In this document: positions 9,501-16,131 of the stretch, one piece after another
How the letters are laid out: each line of letters opens with the position of its first letter
Numbering within the stretch: the stretch's first letter is position 1
NCBI RefSeq assembly: GCF_029813775.1
Contig: NZ_JARVKW010000012.1
Location: forward strand, 107,598 to 171,597
Direction: 5' to 3'
Length of the DNA: 64,000 bases
Source of the DNA: Streptomyces sp. DH24
GTDB lineage: Bacteria > Actinomycetota > Actinomycetes > Streptomycetales > Streptomycetaceae
Translations under genes and position numbers: made by a program
The notes under the pieces: model-generated
What the model was told of the DNA's origin: nothing
Databases searched by the model: none
The model's input: the letters and a program-made list of their open reading frames with translations, nothing else

Positions 9501-9759
9501 GCGCGGGGACGAGCCCGCGGACCGGGTGCCGCCGGGCTACTTCCGGGACGAGCAGCGCTCCGCCCGCCCGGACGGCACCGAGGACCGCACGCGCGAGCTG
9601 CCCCAGGTGGACGCCGAGGAGGCCCCCCGCCGCCGTCAGCGCCCCGACTGGGCCGAGGAGACCCCGCTGGACGACCTGCCGACGCTGGCGGACGAACTGC
9701 TGGGCCCGCACGAGGGCGAGTACGACGAGGACGGCGACGGCCGGGGGCGGCGGCGCTGA
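6592..9759 (+). CDS. tmk: Integral membrane (MFS-like) domain fused to thymidylate kinase and a coiled coil
   Basis: A 1055-residue fusion. Residues about 35-505 hold some 12 hydrophobic segments with an MFS-transporter-like pattern. Residues about 515-715 are a complete dTMP kinase: P-loop GGDGAGKST at 520-528, TREPGATPVGKRLR, and SDRYIDSSVAYQGAGR. It phosphorylates dTMP to dTDP for DNA synthesis. Residues about 718-877 are a long Glu/Ala/Arg coiled coil (EEARRKAEEEARRKAEEE-type heptads), followed by an acidic/proline-rich tail with repeats of DETAVLP. Ordinary Tmk has about 210 residues. The next gene is DNA polymerase III delta-prime, the usual Tmk neighbour. I know streptomycete homologues described as membrane proteins with kinase activity, so the fusion is probably real. 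What the membrane part transports is unknown. Confidence 0.88.
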   Translation: MTRAEQPAEQPTALHPAPDDALVADSRERAVRALLRQPQLKRLWSAQLVGGAGDTLALLVLVVLVLQTAIAEGSFGGGYRGVAFAVATVFGVRILATLIFGAVLLGPLTSLTSADGPLDRRWTMVGADGLRAALLIVAPLWIDWMPDDALAALLVTAFVTGVAERFWGVCRESAAPALLPAPPPEGATVRPLPDHMDALRRLSLRTGFVAIPLAGAALVVAGLLNNLLGAGIAWFDQHQAALASYVAAGMFAASLSVLTFLELPGTRTPRARSPLEGLRRPRSAAGADKGRTGAIPLLVLACAAVAGAVAAAVGVTVLHAKDLGGGPVLFGLLVLALTGGVVVGIRTAPAVLPTLSRRRLLALAIAATGVALLAAGLVPDVTSVVVILALAGVGAGVAANTGHTLLDQETETQRRARITGHLHAVARVFVALGAVIAPVVAAGIGPHRLENGKFVFAHGGAAFTLMLVGALLLPVAALVLAKVDDRSGVPLRHDLRDAVLGGDDPEPAPAASGFFIALEGGDGAGKSTQAEALAEWIRSKGHEVVLTREPGATPVGKRLRSILLDVSSAGLSHRAEALLYAADRAEHVDTVVRPALERGAVVISDRYIDSSVAYQGAGRDLSPTEIARINRWATNGLVPNLTVLLDVAPETARERFTEAPDRLESEPAEFHARVRSGFLTLAAADPGRYLVVDAGQEPEAVTAVVRHRLDQVLPLSEAEIKAREEARRKAEEEARRKAEEEARRKAEEERLERERQEQLARLRAEEEERKRRELEEAQRREAERQAEEARQRAEEARRKAEEERARLLAEEKARAEEEARRKAEEDRRRKQAEEEARLRAEAEALRLEKQRKAEEALLRAEEARRQAEQAAAAAAAGPKPTAPEAARTSRSAAAPDATTVPTPVVGPGEDTTVLRPVRDERDQRRGAGRVSESEVTTELPKPVPPGAADETAVLPQVPGAVDETAVLPPVRGDEPADRVPPGYFRDEQRSARPDGTEDRTRELPQVDAEEAPRRRQRPDWAEETPLDDLPTLADELLGPHEGEYDEDGDGRGRRR

Positions 9760-10182
9760 CCGTCGCCGGGGGCCGATGCGGTGACCGTTGCCGAGGGCCG
9801 GCGAGGTGACCGTCGGCTCCCTCGTGCGGCGCGGGCGCTGTGCCCGACCGTGTGCGCCGGGTGTGGCCGCTCTGCGGGCTCGGTGCTGGAGTGCCGCAGC
9901 CGCGCCGGTGTCCAGCGTGGCCGGCCGGACCCGGTACTCGGGGCCGGGTCCGGCGTCGGAGTTCCCTGGCCGGTGCAGCCGGAGTTCCCTGGCCGGTGTG
10001 GACGCGGCGCCCGTGCCGGACCACCGAGGGCCGGTGCCGTGCCCGGCGACGCCGACCGTGCCGCGGGCCCGCGTCCGGGCAGGGCACGGCATGGCACAGG
10101 TCCGTACGGCGCGCGGGATTGTCAGTGCCCGCCCGCACAATGGATCCCGCAAGGCTGACGTGTGGGAAGGGCGGCGTGACCC
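9760..10182. other. Intergenic stretch with a short direct repeat
   Basis: No convincing gene lies in these 423 bases. GGAGTTCCCTGGCCGGTG occurs twice, at 9958-9975 and 9981-9998 (23-base period), and fragments of GGCCGGTG and GTGACCGT recur nearby. The end of the stretch contains GGAAGGGCGG, the ribosome site of the next gene. Confidence 0.5.
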
Positions 10183-11388
10183 ATGACCGTGTGGGACGAC
10201 CTCGTGGGGCAGGAGCGGGTTAGCGAGCAGCTCGCCGCCGCTGCCCGGGACGCCGACGCCCTCGTGACCGCGGCCGCGACCGACGCGCCCCCGCCCGAGG
10301 CGTCGAGGATGACGCACGCCTGGCTGTTCACGGGCCCGCCCGGCGCCGGGTACATCCAGGCGGCGCGGGCCTTCGCCGCCGCCCTGCAGTGCGTGAGCCC
10401 CGACCGTGCCCTCGGCGGAGCCCCGGGCTGCGGTTTCTGCGACGGCTGCCACACGGCCCTGATCGGCACGCACGCGGACGTCACCACGGTCACGGCGGTC
10501 GGCGCGCAGATCCGGGCCGAGGACATGAGGGACACGGTCCGCAAGTCGTTCACGGCCCCGGCGACCGGCCGCTGGCAGGTCATCCTCGTGGAGGACGCCG
10601 AGCGCCTGAACGAGAAGTCGGCGAACGCCGTCCTCAAGGCCGTCGAGGAGCCCGCGTCCCGCACGGTCTGGCTGCTGTGCGCGCCGTCGGTCGAGGACGT
10701 GCTGCCCACCATCCGCTCCCGGTGCCGCCTTCTGACCCTGAGCACCCCGTCGGTGGACGCCGTCGCCGACATGCTCGTCCGCCGCGAGGGCGTCGAACCG
10801 GACGTCGCGATGGCCGCCGCCCGCGCCACCCAGGGGCACGTGGAGCGGGCGCGCCGGCTGGCCACCGACCCGGCGGCCCGTGAGCGCCGCGCCGCCGTGC
10901 TCAAGCTGCCGCTGCGCGTTGACGACATCGGCGGTTGCCTCCGGGCGGCCCAGGAACTGGTCGACGCCGCTTCGGCGGACGCCAAGGTGCTCGCCGACGA
11001 GACGGACGCCAAGGAGACCGAGGAGATGAAGGCGGCGCTCGGCGCGGCGCAGGGCGGCCGGCTGCCGCGCGGCACGGCGGGTGTGATCAAGGACCTGGAG
11101 GACAACCAGAAGCGCCGCCGGACGCGGACCCAGCGCGACAGCCTCGACCTCGCCCTGACCGACCTCACCTCCTTCTACCGCGACGTCCTCGCGCTCCAGC
11201 TCGGCTCCCGGATCGCGATCGCCAACGTCGACGCGGAGGACGCCCTGGACCGGATCGCCCGCGGCAGCACCCCGGAGGCCACCCTGCGCCGCATAGAGGC
11301 GATCGCCGCGTGCCGCGAGGCCCTCGACCGCAACGTGGCTCCGCTGCTCGCGGTGGAGGCGATGACGATGGCCCTCAGATCGGGCTGA
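10183..11388 (+). CDS. holB: DNA polymerase III subunit delta-prime
   Basis: A 401-residue AAA+ clamp-loader subunit that helps load the sliding clamp on primed DNA. It begins WDDLVGQERV, followed by a P-loop region that reads GPPGAGYIQAA and so lacks the GK(S/T) needed for ATP hydrolysis. This fits delta-prime being a non-hydrolysing stator. A zinc finger of the form C-x11-C-x2-C-x2-C follows (QC..GCGFCDGCH). The LVEDAERLNEKSANAVLKAVEEP stretch is the usual sensor and inter-subunit region, and IRSRC carries the SRC motif. The C-terminal half is a helical collar with a lysine/arginine-rich loop (QKRRRTRTQR). ATG 10183 is preceded by GGAAGGGCGG. It follows tmk as in many bacteria. Confidence 0.93.
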   Translation: MTVWDDLVGQERVSEQLAAAARDADALVTAAATDAPPPEASRMTHAWLFTGPPGAGYIQAARAFAAALQCVSPDRALGGAPGCGFCDGCHTALIGTHADVTTVTAVGAQIRAEDMRDTVRKSFTAPATGRWQVILVEDAERLNEKSANAVLKAVEEPASRTVWLLCAPSVEDVLPTIRSRCRLLTLSTPSVDAVADMLVRREGVEPDVAMAAARATQGHVERARRLATDPAARERRAAVLKLPLRVDDIGGCLRAAQELVDAASADAKVLADETDAKETEEMKAALGAAQGGRLPRGTAGVIKDLEDNQKRRRTRTQRDSLDLALTDLTSFYRDVLALQLGSRIAIANVDAEDALDRIARGSTPEATLRRIEAIAACREALDRNVAPLLAVEAMTMALRSG

Positions 11389-11436
11389 CGGGGGCCAACC
11401 GGGGACGGGTGCGCGGAGTAGCCGGGACACCCGCAG

Positions 11437-11478
11437 GATCACGCGAGGTTGACGCCGTGATCACGCGTGGTTGACGCC
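11437..11478 (+). repeat. 20-bp direct repeat upstream of the secreted peptidase
   Basis: GATCACGCGAGGTTGACGCC (11437-11456) and GATCACGCGTGGTTGACGCC (11459-11478) differ at one base with a 22-base period. Each contains TTGACG, which resembles a -35 hexamer. They lie 68-109 bases before ATG 11546 and may be an operator pair. Confidence 0.6.
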
Positions 11479-11533
11479 ATAACTCGTCCGAGGCACGTCA
11501 CGCACACAACGCGTACGTGTCGTCGCACAGAGT

Positions 11534-11545
11534 TACGCTCGCTGG
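11534..11545 (+). promoter_or_regulatory. -10 box for a leaderless start (secreted peptidase)
   Basis: TACGCT (11534-11539) sits six bases before ATG 11546 with no Shine-Dalgarno. This is the leaderless layout. Confidence 0.5.
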
Positions 11546-13138
11546 ATGCACACAAGGCGCACTCACCGCAGATCCCGTACCGCCCGGATCGGCATCGGCC
11601 TCCTCGCCGCCGTCGGTCTGCTGGTCCCGGCCTGTTCCCCCGAAGGCGCGTCGGGCACGGCGAGCTCGGCGTCCGAAGGGGCGGCGGCGCTGGCCGCGCT
11701 GCCGAGGGCCACCCCGGCGGCCCTCTCGCCGTACTACGGGCAGAAGCTGAAGTGGCGCGGTTGCGGCGTCCCCGGTTTCCAGTGCGCCACGCTCAGGGCG
11801 CCGCTCGACTACGCGGAGCCGTCGGCCGGCGACGTCCGGCTCGCGGTCGCCCGGAAGAAGGCCACGGGACCGGGCGAGCGGCTCGGCTCGCTGCTGGTGA
11901 ACCCGGGCGGGCCGGGAGGTTCGGCGGTCGACTACCTCCAGGCGTACGCCGGTGTCGGCTACCCGGCCGACGTCCGCGCCCGGTACGACATGGTGGCGGT
12001 CGACCCGCGAGGCGTGGCCCGCAGTGAGCCCGTGGAGTGCCTCGACGGGCGGGAGATGGACACGTACACGCAGACGGATCTCACGCCGGACGACGGGAAG
12101 GAGACGGACGCGCTCGTCGGCGCGTACCGGACGTTCGCTGAGGGCTGCGGGGCGGACGCGCCGGGGCTGCTGCGCCACGTGTCCACGGTCGAGGCGGCGC
12201 GGGACATGGACATCCTGCGGGCCGTGCTGGGCGACGGGAAGCTGAACTTCGTGGGGGCGTCGTACGGGACGTTCCTCGGGGCGACGTACGCGGGGCTGTT
12301 CCCCGACCGCGCCGGCCGGCTGGTGCTGGACGGGGCGATGGACCCGTCGCTGCCCGCGCGGCGGCTGAACCTCGAACAGACCGCGGGCTTCGAGACGGCG
12401 TTCCAGTCGTTCGCGAAGGACTGCGTGCGCCGGCCGGACTGCCCCCTGGGCGGCCGGAGCACCACACCGGCCCAGGTCGGCAAGAACCTGAAGGCGTTCT
12501 TCGACAGGCTCGACAGCCGCCCCGTGCCCACCGGCGACGCCGACGGCCGCCGGCTCACCGAGTCCCTCGCGACGACCGGCGTGATCGCCGCGATGTACGA
12601 CGAGAGCGCCTGGGAGCAACTGCGCGAGTCGCTGACGGCGGCGATGAGGGAGAACGACGGCGCGGGCCTGCTCGTCCTGTCCGACAGCTACTACGAGCGG
12701 GACGCCGACGGCGCCTACAGCAACCTGATGTTCGCCAACGCCGCCGTGAACTGCCTCGACCTCCCGGCGGCCTTCGAGGGCCCCGACGAGGTACAGGCGG
12801 CGCTGCCGGCCTTCGAGAAGGCGTCCCCGGTGTTCGGCGAGGGCCTGGCCTGGGCCTCCCTGAACTGCGCGTACTGGCCGGTGGCGCCCGCCGGTGAACC
12901 GCACCGCATCAAGGCGGCCGGCGCCAAGCCCATCGTCGTGGTCGGCACCACCCGGGACCCGGCGACGCCCTACCGCTGGGCGAAGTCCCTGGCCGCCCAG
13001 TTGTCCTCGGCGCGCCTGCTGACGTACGACGGTGACGGCCACACGGCCTACGGGCGGGGCAGCGCCTGCATCGACAACACGATCAACGCGTACCTGCTCC
13101 GCGGGACCCCGCCGAAGGACGGAAAGCGCTGCTCATAG
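11546..13138 (+). CDS. Secreted alpha/beta-hydrolase peptidase, tripeptidyl-aminopeptidase (Tap/SlpD/SlpE) type
   Basis: A 530-residue serine hydrolase. The N-terminus is a long basic signal peptide ending in VPAC, so it is probably a lipoprotein or an exported protein. The oxyanion motif NPGGPGGS is followed by the nucleophile elbow GASYG (Ser about 239), an Asp in the TRDPATPY segment and a His in GDGHTAYG. The C-terminal TAP-like domain carries the last two. Related Streptomyces enzymes cut short peptides from the N-terminus of extracellular substrates. Substrate specificity cannot be read from sequence. The ATG at 11546 appears leaderless, with a direct repeat further upstream. It is transcribed towards tRNA-Thr. 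Confidence 0.85.
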   Translation: MHTRRTHRRSRTARIGIGLLAAVGLLVPACSPEGASGTASSASEGAAALAALPRATPAALSPYYGQKLKWRGCGVPGFQCATLRAPLDYAEPSAGDVRLAVARKKATGPGERLGSLLVNPGGPGGSAVDYLQAYAGVGYPADVRARYDMVAVDPRGVARSEPVECLDGREMDTYTQTDLTPDDGKETDALVGAYRTFAEGCGADAPGLLRHVSTVEAARDMDILRAVLGDGKLNFVGASYGTFLGATYAGLFPDRAGRLVLDGAMDPSLPARRLNLEQTAGFETAFQSFAKDCVRRPDCPLGGRSTTPAQVGKNLKAFFDRLDSRPVPTGDADGRRLTESLATTGVIAAMYDESAWEQLRESLTAAMRENDGAGLLVLSDSYYERDADGAYSNLMFANAAVNCLDLPAAFEGPDEVQAALPAFEKASPVFGEGLAWASLNCAYWPVAPAGEPHRIKAAGAKPIVVVGTTRDPATPYRWAKSLAAQLSSARLLTYDGDGHTAYGRGSACIDNTINAYLLRGTPPKDGKRCS

Positions 13139-13234
13139 CGCCTGCCGCCCGACTGTTCCGGCATTGTCCCCACCTTCGCCCGGCCTCGGACCCGATGCCT
13201 CCGGGGCCGGTACGAAGCACCCCCGGAAACTGTG

Positions 13235-13240
13235 TAGACT
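13235..13240 (+). promoter_or_regulatory. Likely -10 of the tRNA-Thr promoter
   Basis: TAGACT lies 39 bases before the mature tRNA start, inside GTGTAGACTTAC. Its shape and distance suit a stable-RNA promoter, though no convincing -35 hexamer is seen. Confidence 0.45.
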
Positions 13241-13279
13241 TACCGACGTTGCCGATCGCACCATAGGTGCGGGCAGCAC

Positions 13280-13356
13280 GCCGCCTTAGCTCAGATGGCC
13301 AGAGCAACGCACTCGTAATGCGTAGGTCTCGGGTTCGAATCCCGAAGGCGGCTCCA
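13280..13356 (+). tRNA. tRNA-Thr, anticodon CGU
   Basis: The acceptor stem GCCGCCT (13280-13286) pairs with AGGCGGC (13346-13352), the discriminator is T, and CCA is encoded at 13354-13356. The D-arm contains AGCTCAGATGGCCAGAGC. The anticodon arm is ACGCA-CTCGTAA-TGCGT, giving the anticodon CGT. The T-arm holds CGGGTTCGAATCCCG. It reads ACG threonine codons. A hairpin with a T-run follows at 13364-13394. tRNA genes are common integration sites, but no integrase or duplicated 3' end is seen nearby. Confidence 0.97.
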
Positions 13357-13363
13357 CTGGAAG

Positions 13364-13394
13364 CCCGGGTCGGCGTAGCTGATCCGGGTTTTTT
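13364..13394 (+). terminator. Rho-independent terminator of tRNA-Thr
   Basis: CCCGG (13364-13368) pairs with CCGGG (13384-13388) and an inner GTC/GAT extends the stem. It is followed by six T at 13389-13394. This is one of the few canonical T-run terminators here, and it sits before the convergent polymerase gene. Confidence 0.8.
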
Positions 13395-13408
13395 CTTGGC
13401 CTCCGCCC

Positions 13409-15091
13409 TCACTTCGCGTCCGCGTAGCACGTCACCACCGCTGTCGTGAACGGGAAGCGGACCGGGGTGTCGCCGAAGGTGAGGCGGGCGGCCAGGTGGG
13501 CTGCTTCGCGGATGGCCTCGGCGATGGTTTCGGCCTCCTCCTCGGGGCAGTGGACGATCACCTCGTCGTGCTGGAAGAAGACCAGTTCCGCCGCCATGGA
13601 GGCGCAGGTCCGGCGCAGTGCCGCGAGGAGCAGCAGGGTCCAGTCGGCGGCGCTGCCCTGGACGACGAAGTTGCGGGCGAAGCGGCCGCGGGCGCGGGCG
13701 TTGGTGGAGGCGTAGCCGGGGACCCACTGCTGGGTTTCCGGGCCGTCCTCCGGGGTGGGGATGCCGGCCTCCTCCGTGGCGTCGGCGGTGCGGGCCGCGG
13801 GTGGGCAGGTCCGGCCGAGCCAGGTCCGCACCAGCCGTCCCTCCTCGCCGGCCCGTGCCGCGTCGTCCACGTAGGCCACCGCCTTGGGGAAGCGGCGTCT
13901 GAGCGCGGCGAGGTTCTTCAGGCCGTCGCCGGACGTCTGGCCGTAGACCGCGCCGAGCACGGCGAGCTTGGCCTGGGCGCGGTCGCCGGAGAAGGCGCGG
14001 TCCGACACCGACTGGTAGAGGTCGGTCTCGCGGGCCGCGACCTCCATCAGGCCGGGGTCGCGGGAGATCGCCGCGAGTACGCGTGGCTCCATCTGGTCGG
14101 CGTCGGCGACGACCAGCCGCCAGCCCGGGTCGGCGACGACGGCCCGGCGGATCACCTTGGGGATCTGCAGGCCGCCCCCGCCGTTGGTGACCCAGCGGCC
14201 GGTGACCGTGCCGCCCGCGAGGAACTCCGGGCGGAACCGGCCGTCGCGCACCCAGTCCTGCAGCCAGGACCAGCCGTGGGCCACCCAGATCCGGTACAGC
14301 TTCTTGTACTCGACGAGCGGTTTCACGGCCGGGTGGTCGACCGACTCCAGTTCCCAGCGGCGGGTCGAGGCGACCTTGATCCCGGCCTGCGAGAACGCCT
14401 TGACCACGTCGGCCGGCAGGTCCGGCCGCACCCGGCGCCCGAACGCGGCCGACACCTCCTCCGCCAGTTCGGCCAGCCGGCGCGGTTCGCCGCCGCCCGC
14501 GTACCGTTCGCCGAGCAGTTCGTGCAGCACCTCGCGGTGCACCTCGGCGCTCCACGGCAGCCCGGCGTGGTTCATCTCCGCGGCGACCAGCATTCCCGCC
14601 GACTCGGCGGCGGTCAGGAGCCGCATCCGGTCCGGGTGCTCGGCCCGGTCGTGCCGCCGCTGCTGCTCGGCGTACACCTCGGCCAGGTCGGTCAGCGGTA
14701 CGTGAACGGCCTGCGGCTCGAACAGCGGGGACTGGGCGCCCGGTTCGGCGGACCGCTGGGGCGGGTCGGGCGGCACGGGTCCGCCGCGCAGCCGGGCCAG
14801 GGCGGCCGCGGCCGACCGGGGCTCGCCGTGCCGGCCCTCGTGGCCGAGCAGCAGCGTCTCGGCGTCCTCGATGTCGTAGCACCGCTCTGTTCGCACCCCC
14901 GCGGCGAGCAGGCGCGGGTACACCTCGGCCGTCGAGCGCCACACCCAGCGCGTGACGTCCGGGCGGCTCCGGACGGCGGCCACGAGGTCCGGCTCGCGCA
15001 TCACCGGACCGACGGGCAGCCCGTCCGAACCGAGGGGGGCGAGCTCGGCGCCACCACCCTCGGTCGGGACGAGCGCCCACCGACCGGTCAT
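13409..15091 (-). CDS. Family A DNA polymerase (Pol I-like, 3'-5' exonuclease/polymerase type)
   Basis: A 560-residue protein, about 60% of the length of PolA, with no 5'-nuclease domain. The C-terminal half holds the polymerase motifs: motif A (DADQMEPRVLAA), the O-helix motif B (around RAQAKLAVLGAVYGQTSGDG) and motif C (FFQHDEVIVHCPEEE). The N-terminal half looks like a remnant 3'-5' exonuclease plus linker. It probably acts in DNA repair or gap filling. I prefer ATG 15091 (protein start MTGRWALV). A TTG ten codons upstream is possible, but neither has a good ribosome site. It is convergent with tRNA-Thr and preceded by a hexanucleotide repeat (15145-15192). Confidence 0.85.
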   Translation of the reverse strand: MTGRWALVPTEGGGAELAPLGSDGLPVGPVMREPDLVAAVRSRPDVTRWVWRSTAEVYPRLLAAGVRTERCYDIEDAETLLLGHEGRHGEPRSAAAALARLRGGPVPPDPPQRSAEPGAQSPLFEPQAVHVPLTDLAEVYAEQQRRHDRAEHPDRMRLLTAAESAGMLVAAEMNHAGLPWSAEVHREVLHELLGERYAGGGEPRRLAELAEEVSAAFGRRVRPDLPADVVKAFSQAGIKVASTRRWELESVDHPAVKPLVEYKKLYRIWVAHGWSWLQDWVRDGRFRPEFLAGGTVTGRWVTNGGGGLQIPKVIRRAVVADPGWRLVVADADQMEPRVLAAISRDPGLMEVAARETDLYQSVSDRAFSGDRAQAKLAVLGAVYGQTSGDGLKNLAALRRRFPKAVAYVDDAARAGEEGRLVRTWLGRTCPPAARTADATEEAGIPTPEDGPETQQWVPGYASTNARARGRFARNFVVQGSAADWTLLLLAALRRTCASMAAELVFFQHDEVIVHCPEEEAETIAEAIREAAHLAARLTFGDTPVRFPFTTAVVTCYADAK

Positions 15092-15144
15092 GTCCGCGAG
15101 TGTCGCAGGGGGGTCTGACAACGGGCCGGGTCACCGGGCATGCT

Positions 15145-15192
15145 GCCTTTGCCTTTGCCTTTGCCTTTGCCTTTGCCGGTGCCGGTGCCGGT
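15145..15192 (+). repeat. Hexanucleotide microsatellite (GCCTTT)5(GCCGGT)3
   Basis: Five GCCTTT units (15145-15174) are followed by three GCCGGT units (15175-15192). They sit in the 125-base gap between the HTH/Clp-N gene and the polymerase gene, both on the minus strand, so the repeat is purine-rich (AAAGGC) in the leader of the polymerase. Unit-number changes could alter the spacing between the two genes. Confidence 0.9.
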
Positions 15193-15216
15193 GCCTTCGG
15201 CGGGCGGCAGCCGTCC

Positions 15217-15987
15217 TCAGTCCTTGTCCCTTTCTTCGGCCGTTTCCGCCCCGTCCGGGTCCGGCTTCGTGGTCTGCAGGAACTGGGAGAGCAGCGCCGT
15301 GACGTGGTCCTCCACCGCCTGCTTGGTGACGCCGAGGCCTGCCAGGACGCCTTCGCCGTTCTCGTGTTCCAGCAGGGCCAGCAGGATGTGCTCGGTGCCG
15401 ATGTAGTTGTGGCCGAGGCGCAGGGCCTCGCGGAACGTCAGCTCCAGGACCTTCTTGGCCGCGGAGCCGTACGGCACCAGTTCCGGGACCTGTTCGACGG
15501 CCGGCGGGAGCGCGGCGGTCGCGGCCTCGCGCACCGACTCCAGGCTCACGCCCAGCGCGACGAGCGTCTTGGCCGCGAGCCCGTCGGGGTCGGCGAGCAG
15601 GCCGAGGACGAGATGCTCGGGCAGGCCCTCGGCGTTGCCCGCCGTCTTCGAGACGTTGTGGGCGGCCATGACCGCCTCGCGGGCCCGGGGCGTGTAGCGG
15701 TTGAAGCCCTGGTTCGGGTCGAGGTCGGTGGACTCCTTCGGCACGAAGCGCTTCTGCGCCGCCTGCCGCGTGACGCCCATGCTCTTGCCGATGTCCGTCC
15801 AGGAGGCGCCCGAGCGACGGGCCTGGTCGACGAAGTGGCCGATCAGGTGATCGGCGACCTCTCCGAGGTGGTCGGCGGCGATGACCGCGTCCTGGAGCTG
15901 TTCGAGGGGCTCGGTGTGGACCTTCTTGATGGCCGCGATGAGGTCGTCGAGCCGTACGGATGACGTGAGGGAAGAGTTCGTCGTCAT
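15217..15987 (-). CDS. HTH domain plus Clp N-terminal repeat-domain protein
   Basis: A 256-residue protein. Residues about 60-81 (GASWTDIGKSMGVTRQAAQKR) form a helix-turn-helix. Residues about 99-160 and 178-235 are the two repeats of the Clp-N (R) domain found at the front of ClpC/ClpA, including TPRAREAV and the IGTEHILLALL signature. There is no AAA+ ATPase module, so it cannot unfold proteins itself. The Clp-N part could bind ClpC adaptors or damaged proteins while the HTH binds DNA. The start codon is leaderless: TACGGT lies six bases upstream and is covered by a perfect palindrome, and a second palindrome covers the -35. This arrangement fits autoregulation. Function is otherwise inferred. 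Confidence 0.85.
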   Translation of the reverse strand: MTTNSSLTSSVRLDDLIAAIKKVHTEPLEQLQDAVIAADHLGEVADHLIGHFVDQARRSGASWTDIGKSMGVTRQAAQKRFVPKESTDLDPNQGFNRYTPRAREAVMAAHNVSKTAGNAEGLPEHLVLGLLADPDGLAAKTLVALGVSLESVREAATAALPPAVEQVPELVPYGSAAKKVLELTFREALRLGHNYIGTEHILLALLEHENGEGVLAGLGVTKQAVEDHVTALLSQFLQTTKPDPDGAETAEERDKD

Positions 15988-15988
15988 G

Positions 15989-16007
15989 TGTCAACCGTAG
16001 GTTGACA
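15989..16007 (-). promoter_or_regulatory. Palindromic operator 1, over the -10 and start of the HTH/Clp-N gene
   Basis: TGTCAACcgtagGTTGACA has perfect 7-bp arms. On the minus strand it contains the -10 TACGGT (complement of 15994-15999) and ends one base from the ATG, so a bound protein would block initiation. Confidence 0.85.
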
Positions 16008-16017
16008 GTCCGAGGGA

Positions 16018-16036
16018 TGTCAACCGCGAGTTGACA
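16018..16036 (-). promoter_or_regulatory. Palindromic operator 2, over the -35 of the HTH/Clp-N gene
   Basis: TGTCAACcgcgaGTTGACA has the same 7-bp arms as operator 1, with centres 29 bp apart. On the minus strand it contains the consensus -35 TTGACA (complement of 16018-16023), 18 bases from the TACGGT -10. Together the two sites and the promoter form one unit. Confidence 0.85.
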
Positions 16037-16131
16037 TGGATCGGGGGGACTCCGTCCGTGCACGTCGCGGGGGCGCGCTCGCGCCGGGTGGCCGCGTCGG
16101 CCCCCGCCCGGCCACGTGGCACCATCGCCCG

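Noticed and set aside
9781..10186. Small open frames between the Tmk fusion and holB
   Set aside because: Several overlap in different frames. They contain the direct repeat at 9958-9998, lack ribosome sites and have no protein-like composition.
6328..11442. A 1704-codon open frame on the minus strand
   Set aside because: It runs antisense to the topA tail, the Tmk fusion and holB, all of which have clear families. Its composition is the Arg/Gly/His-rich noise typical of antisense frames in high-GC DNA, and it has no ribosome site or recognisable domain.
13280..15216. An integrated mobile element at tRNA-Thr
   Set aside because: No integrase, relaxase or Rep gene and no duplicated tRNA 3' end is visible. 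The neighbours are ordinary chromosomal genes.
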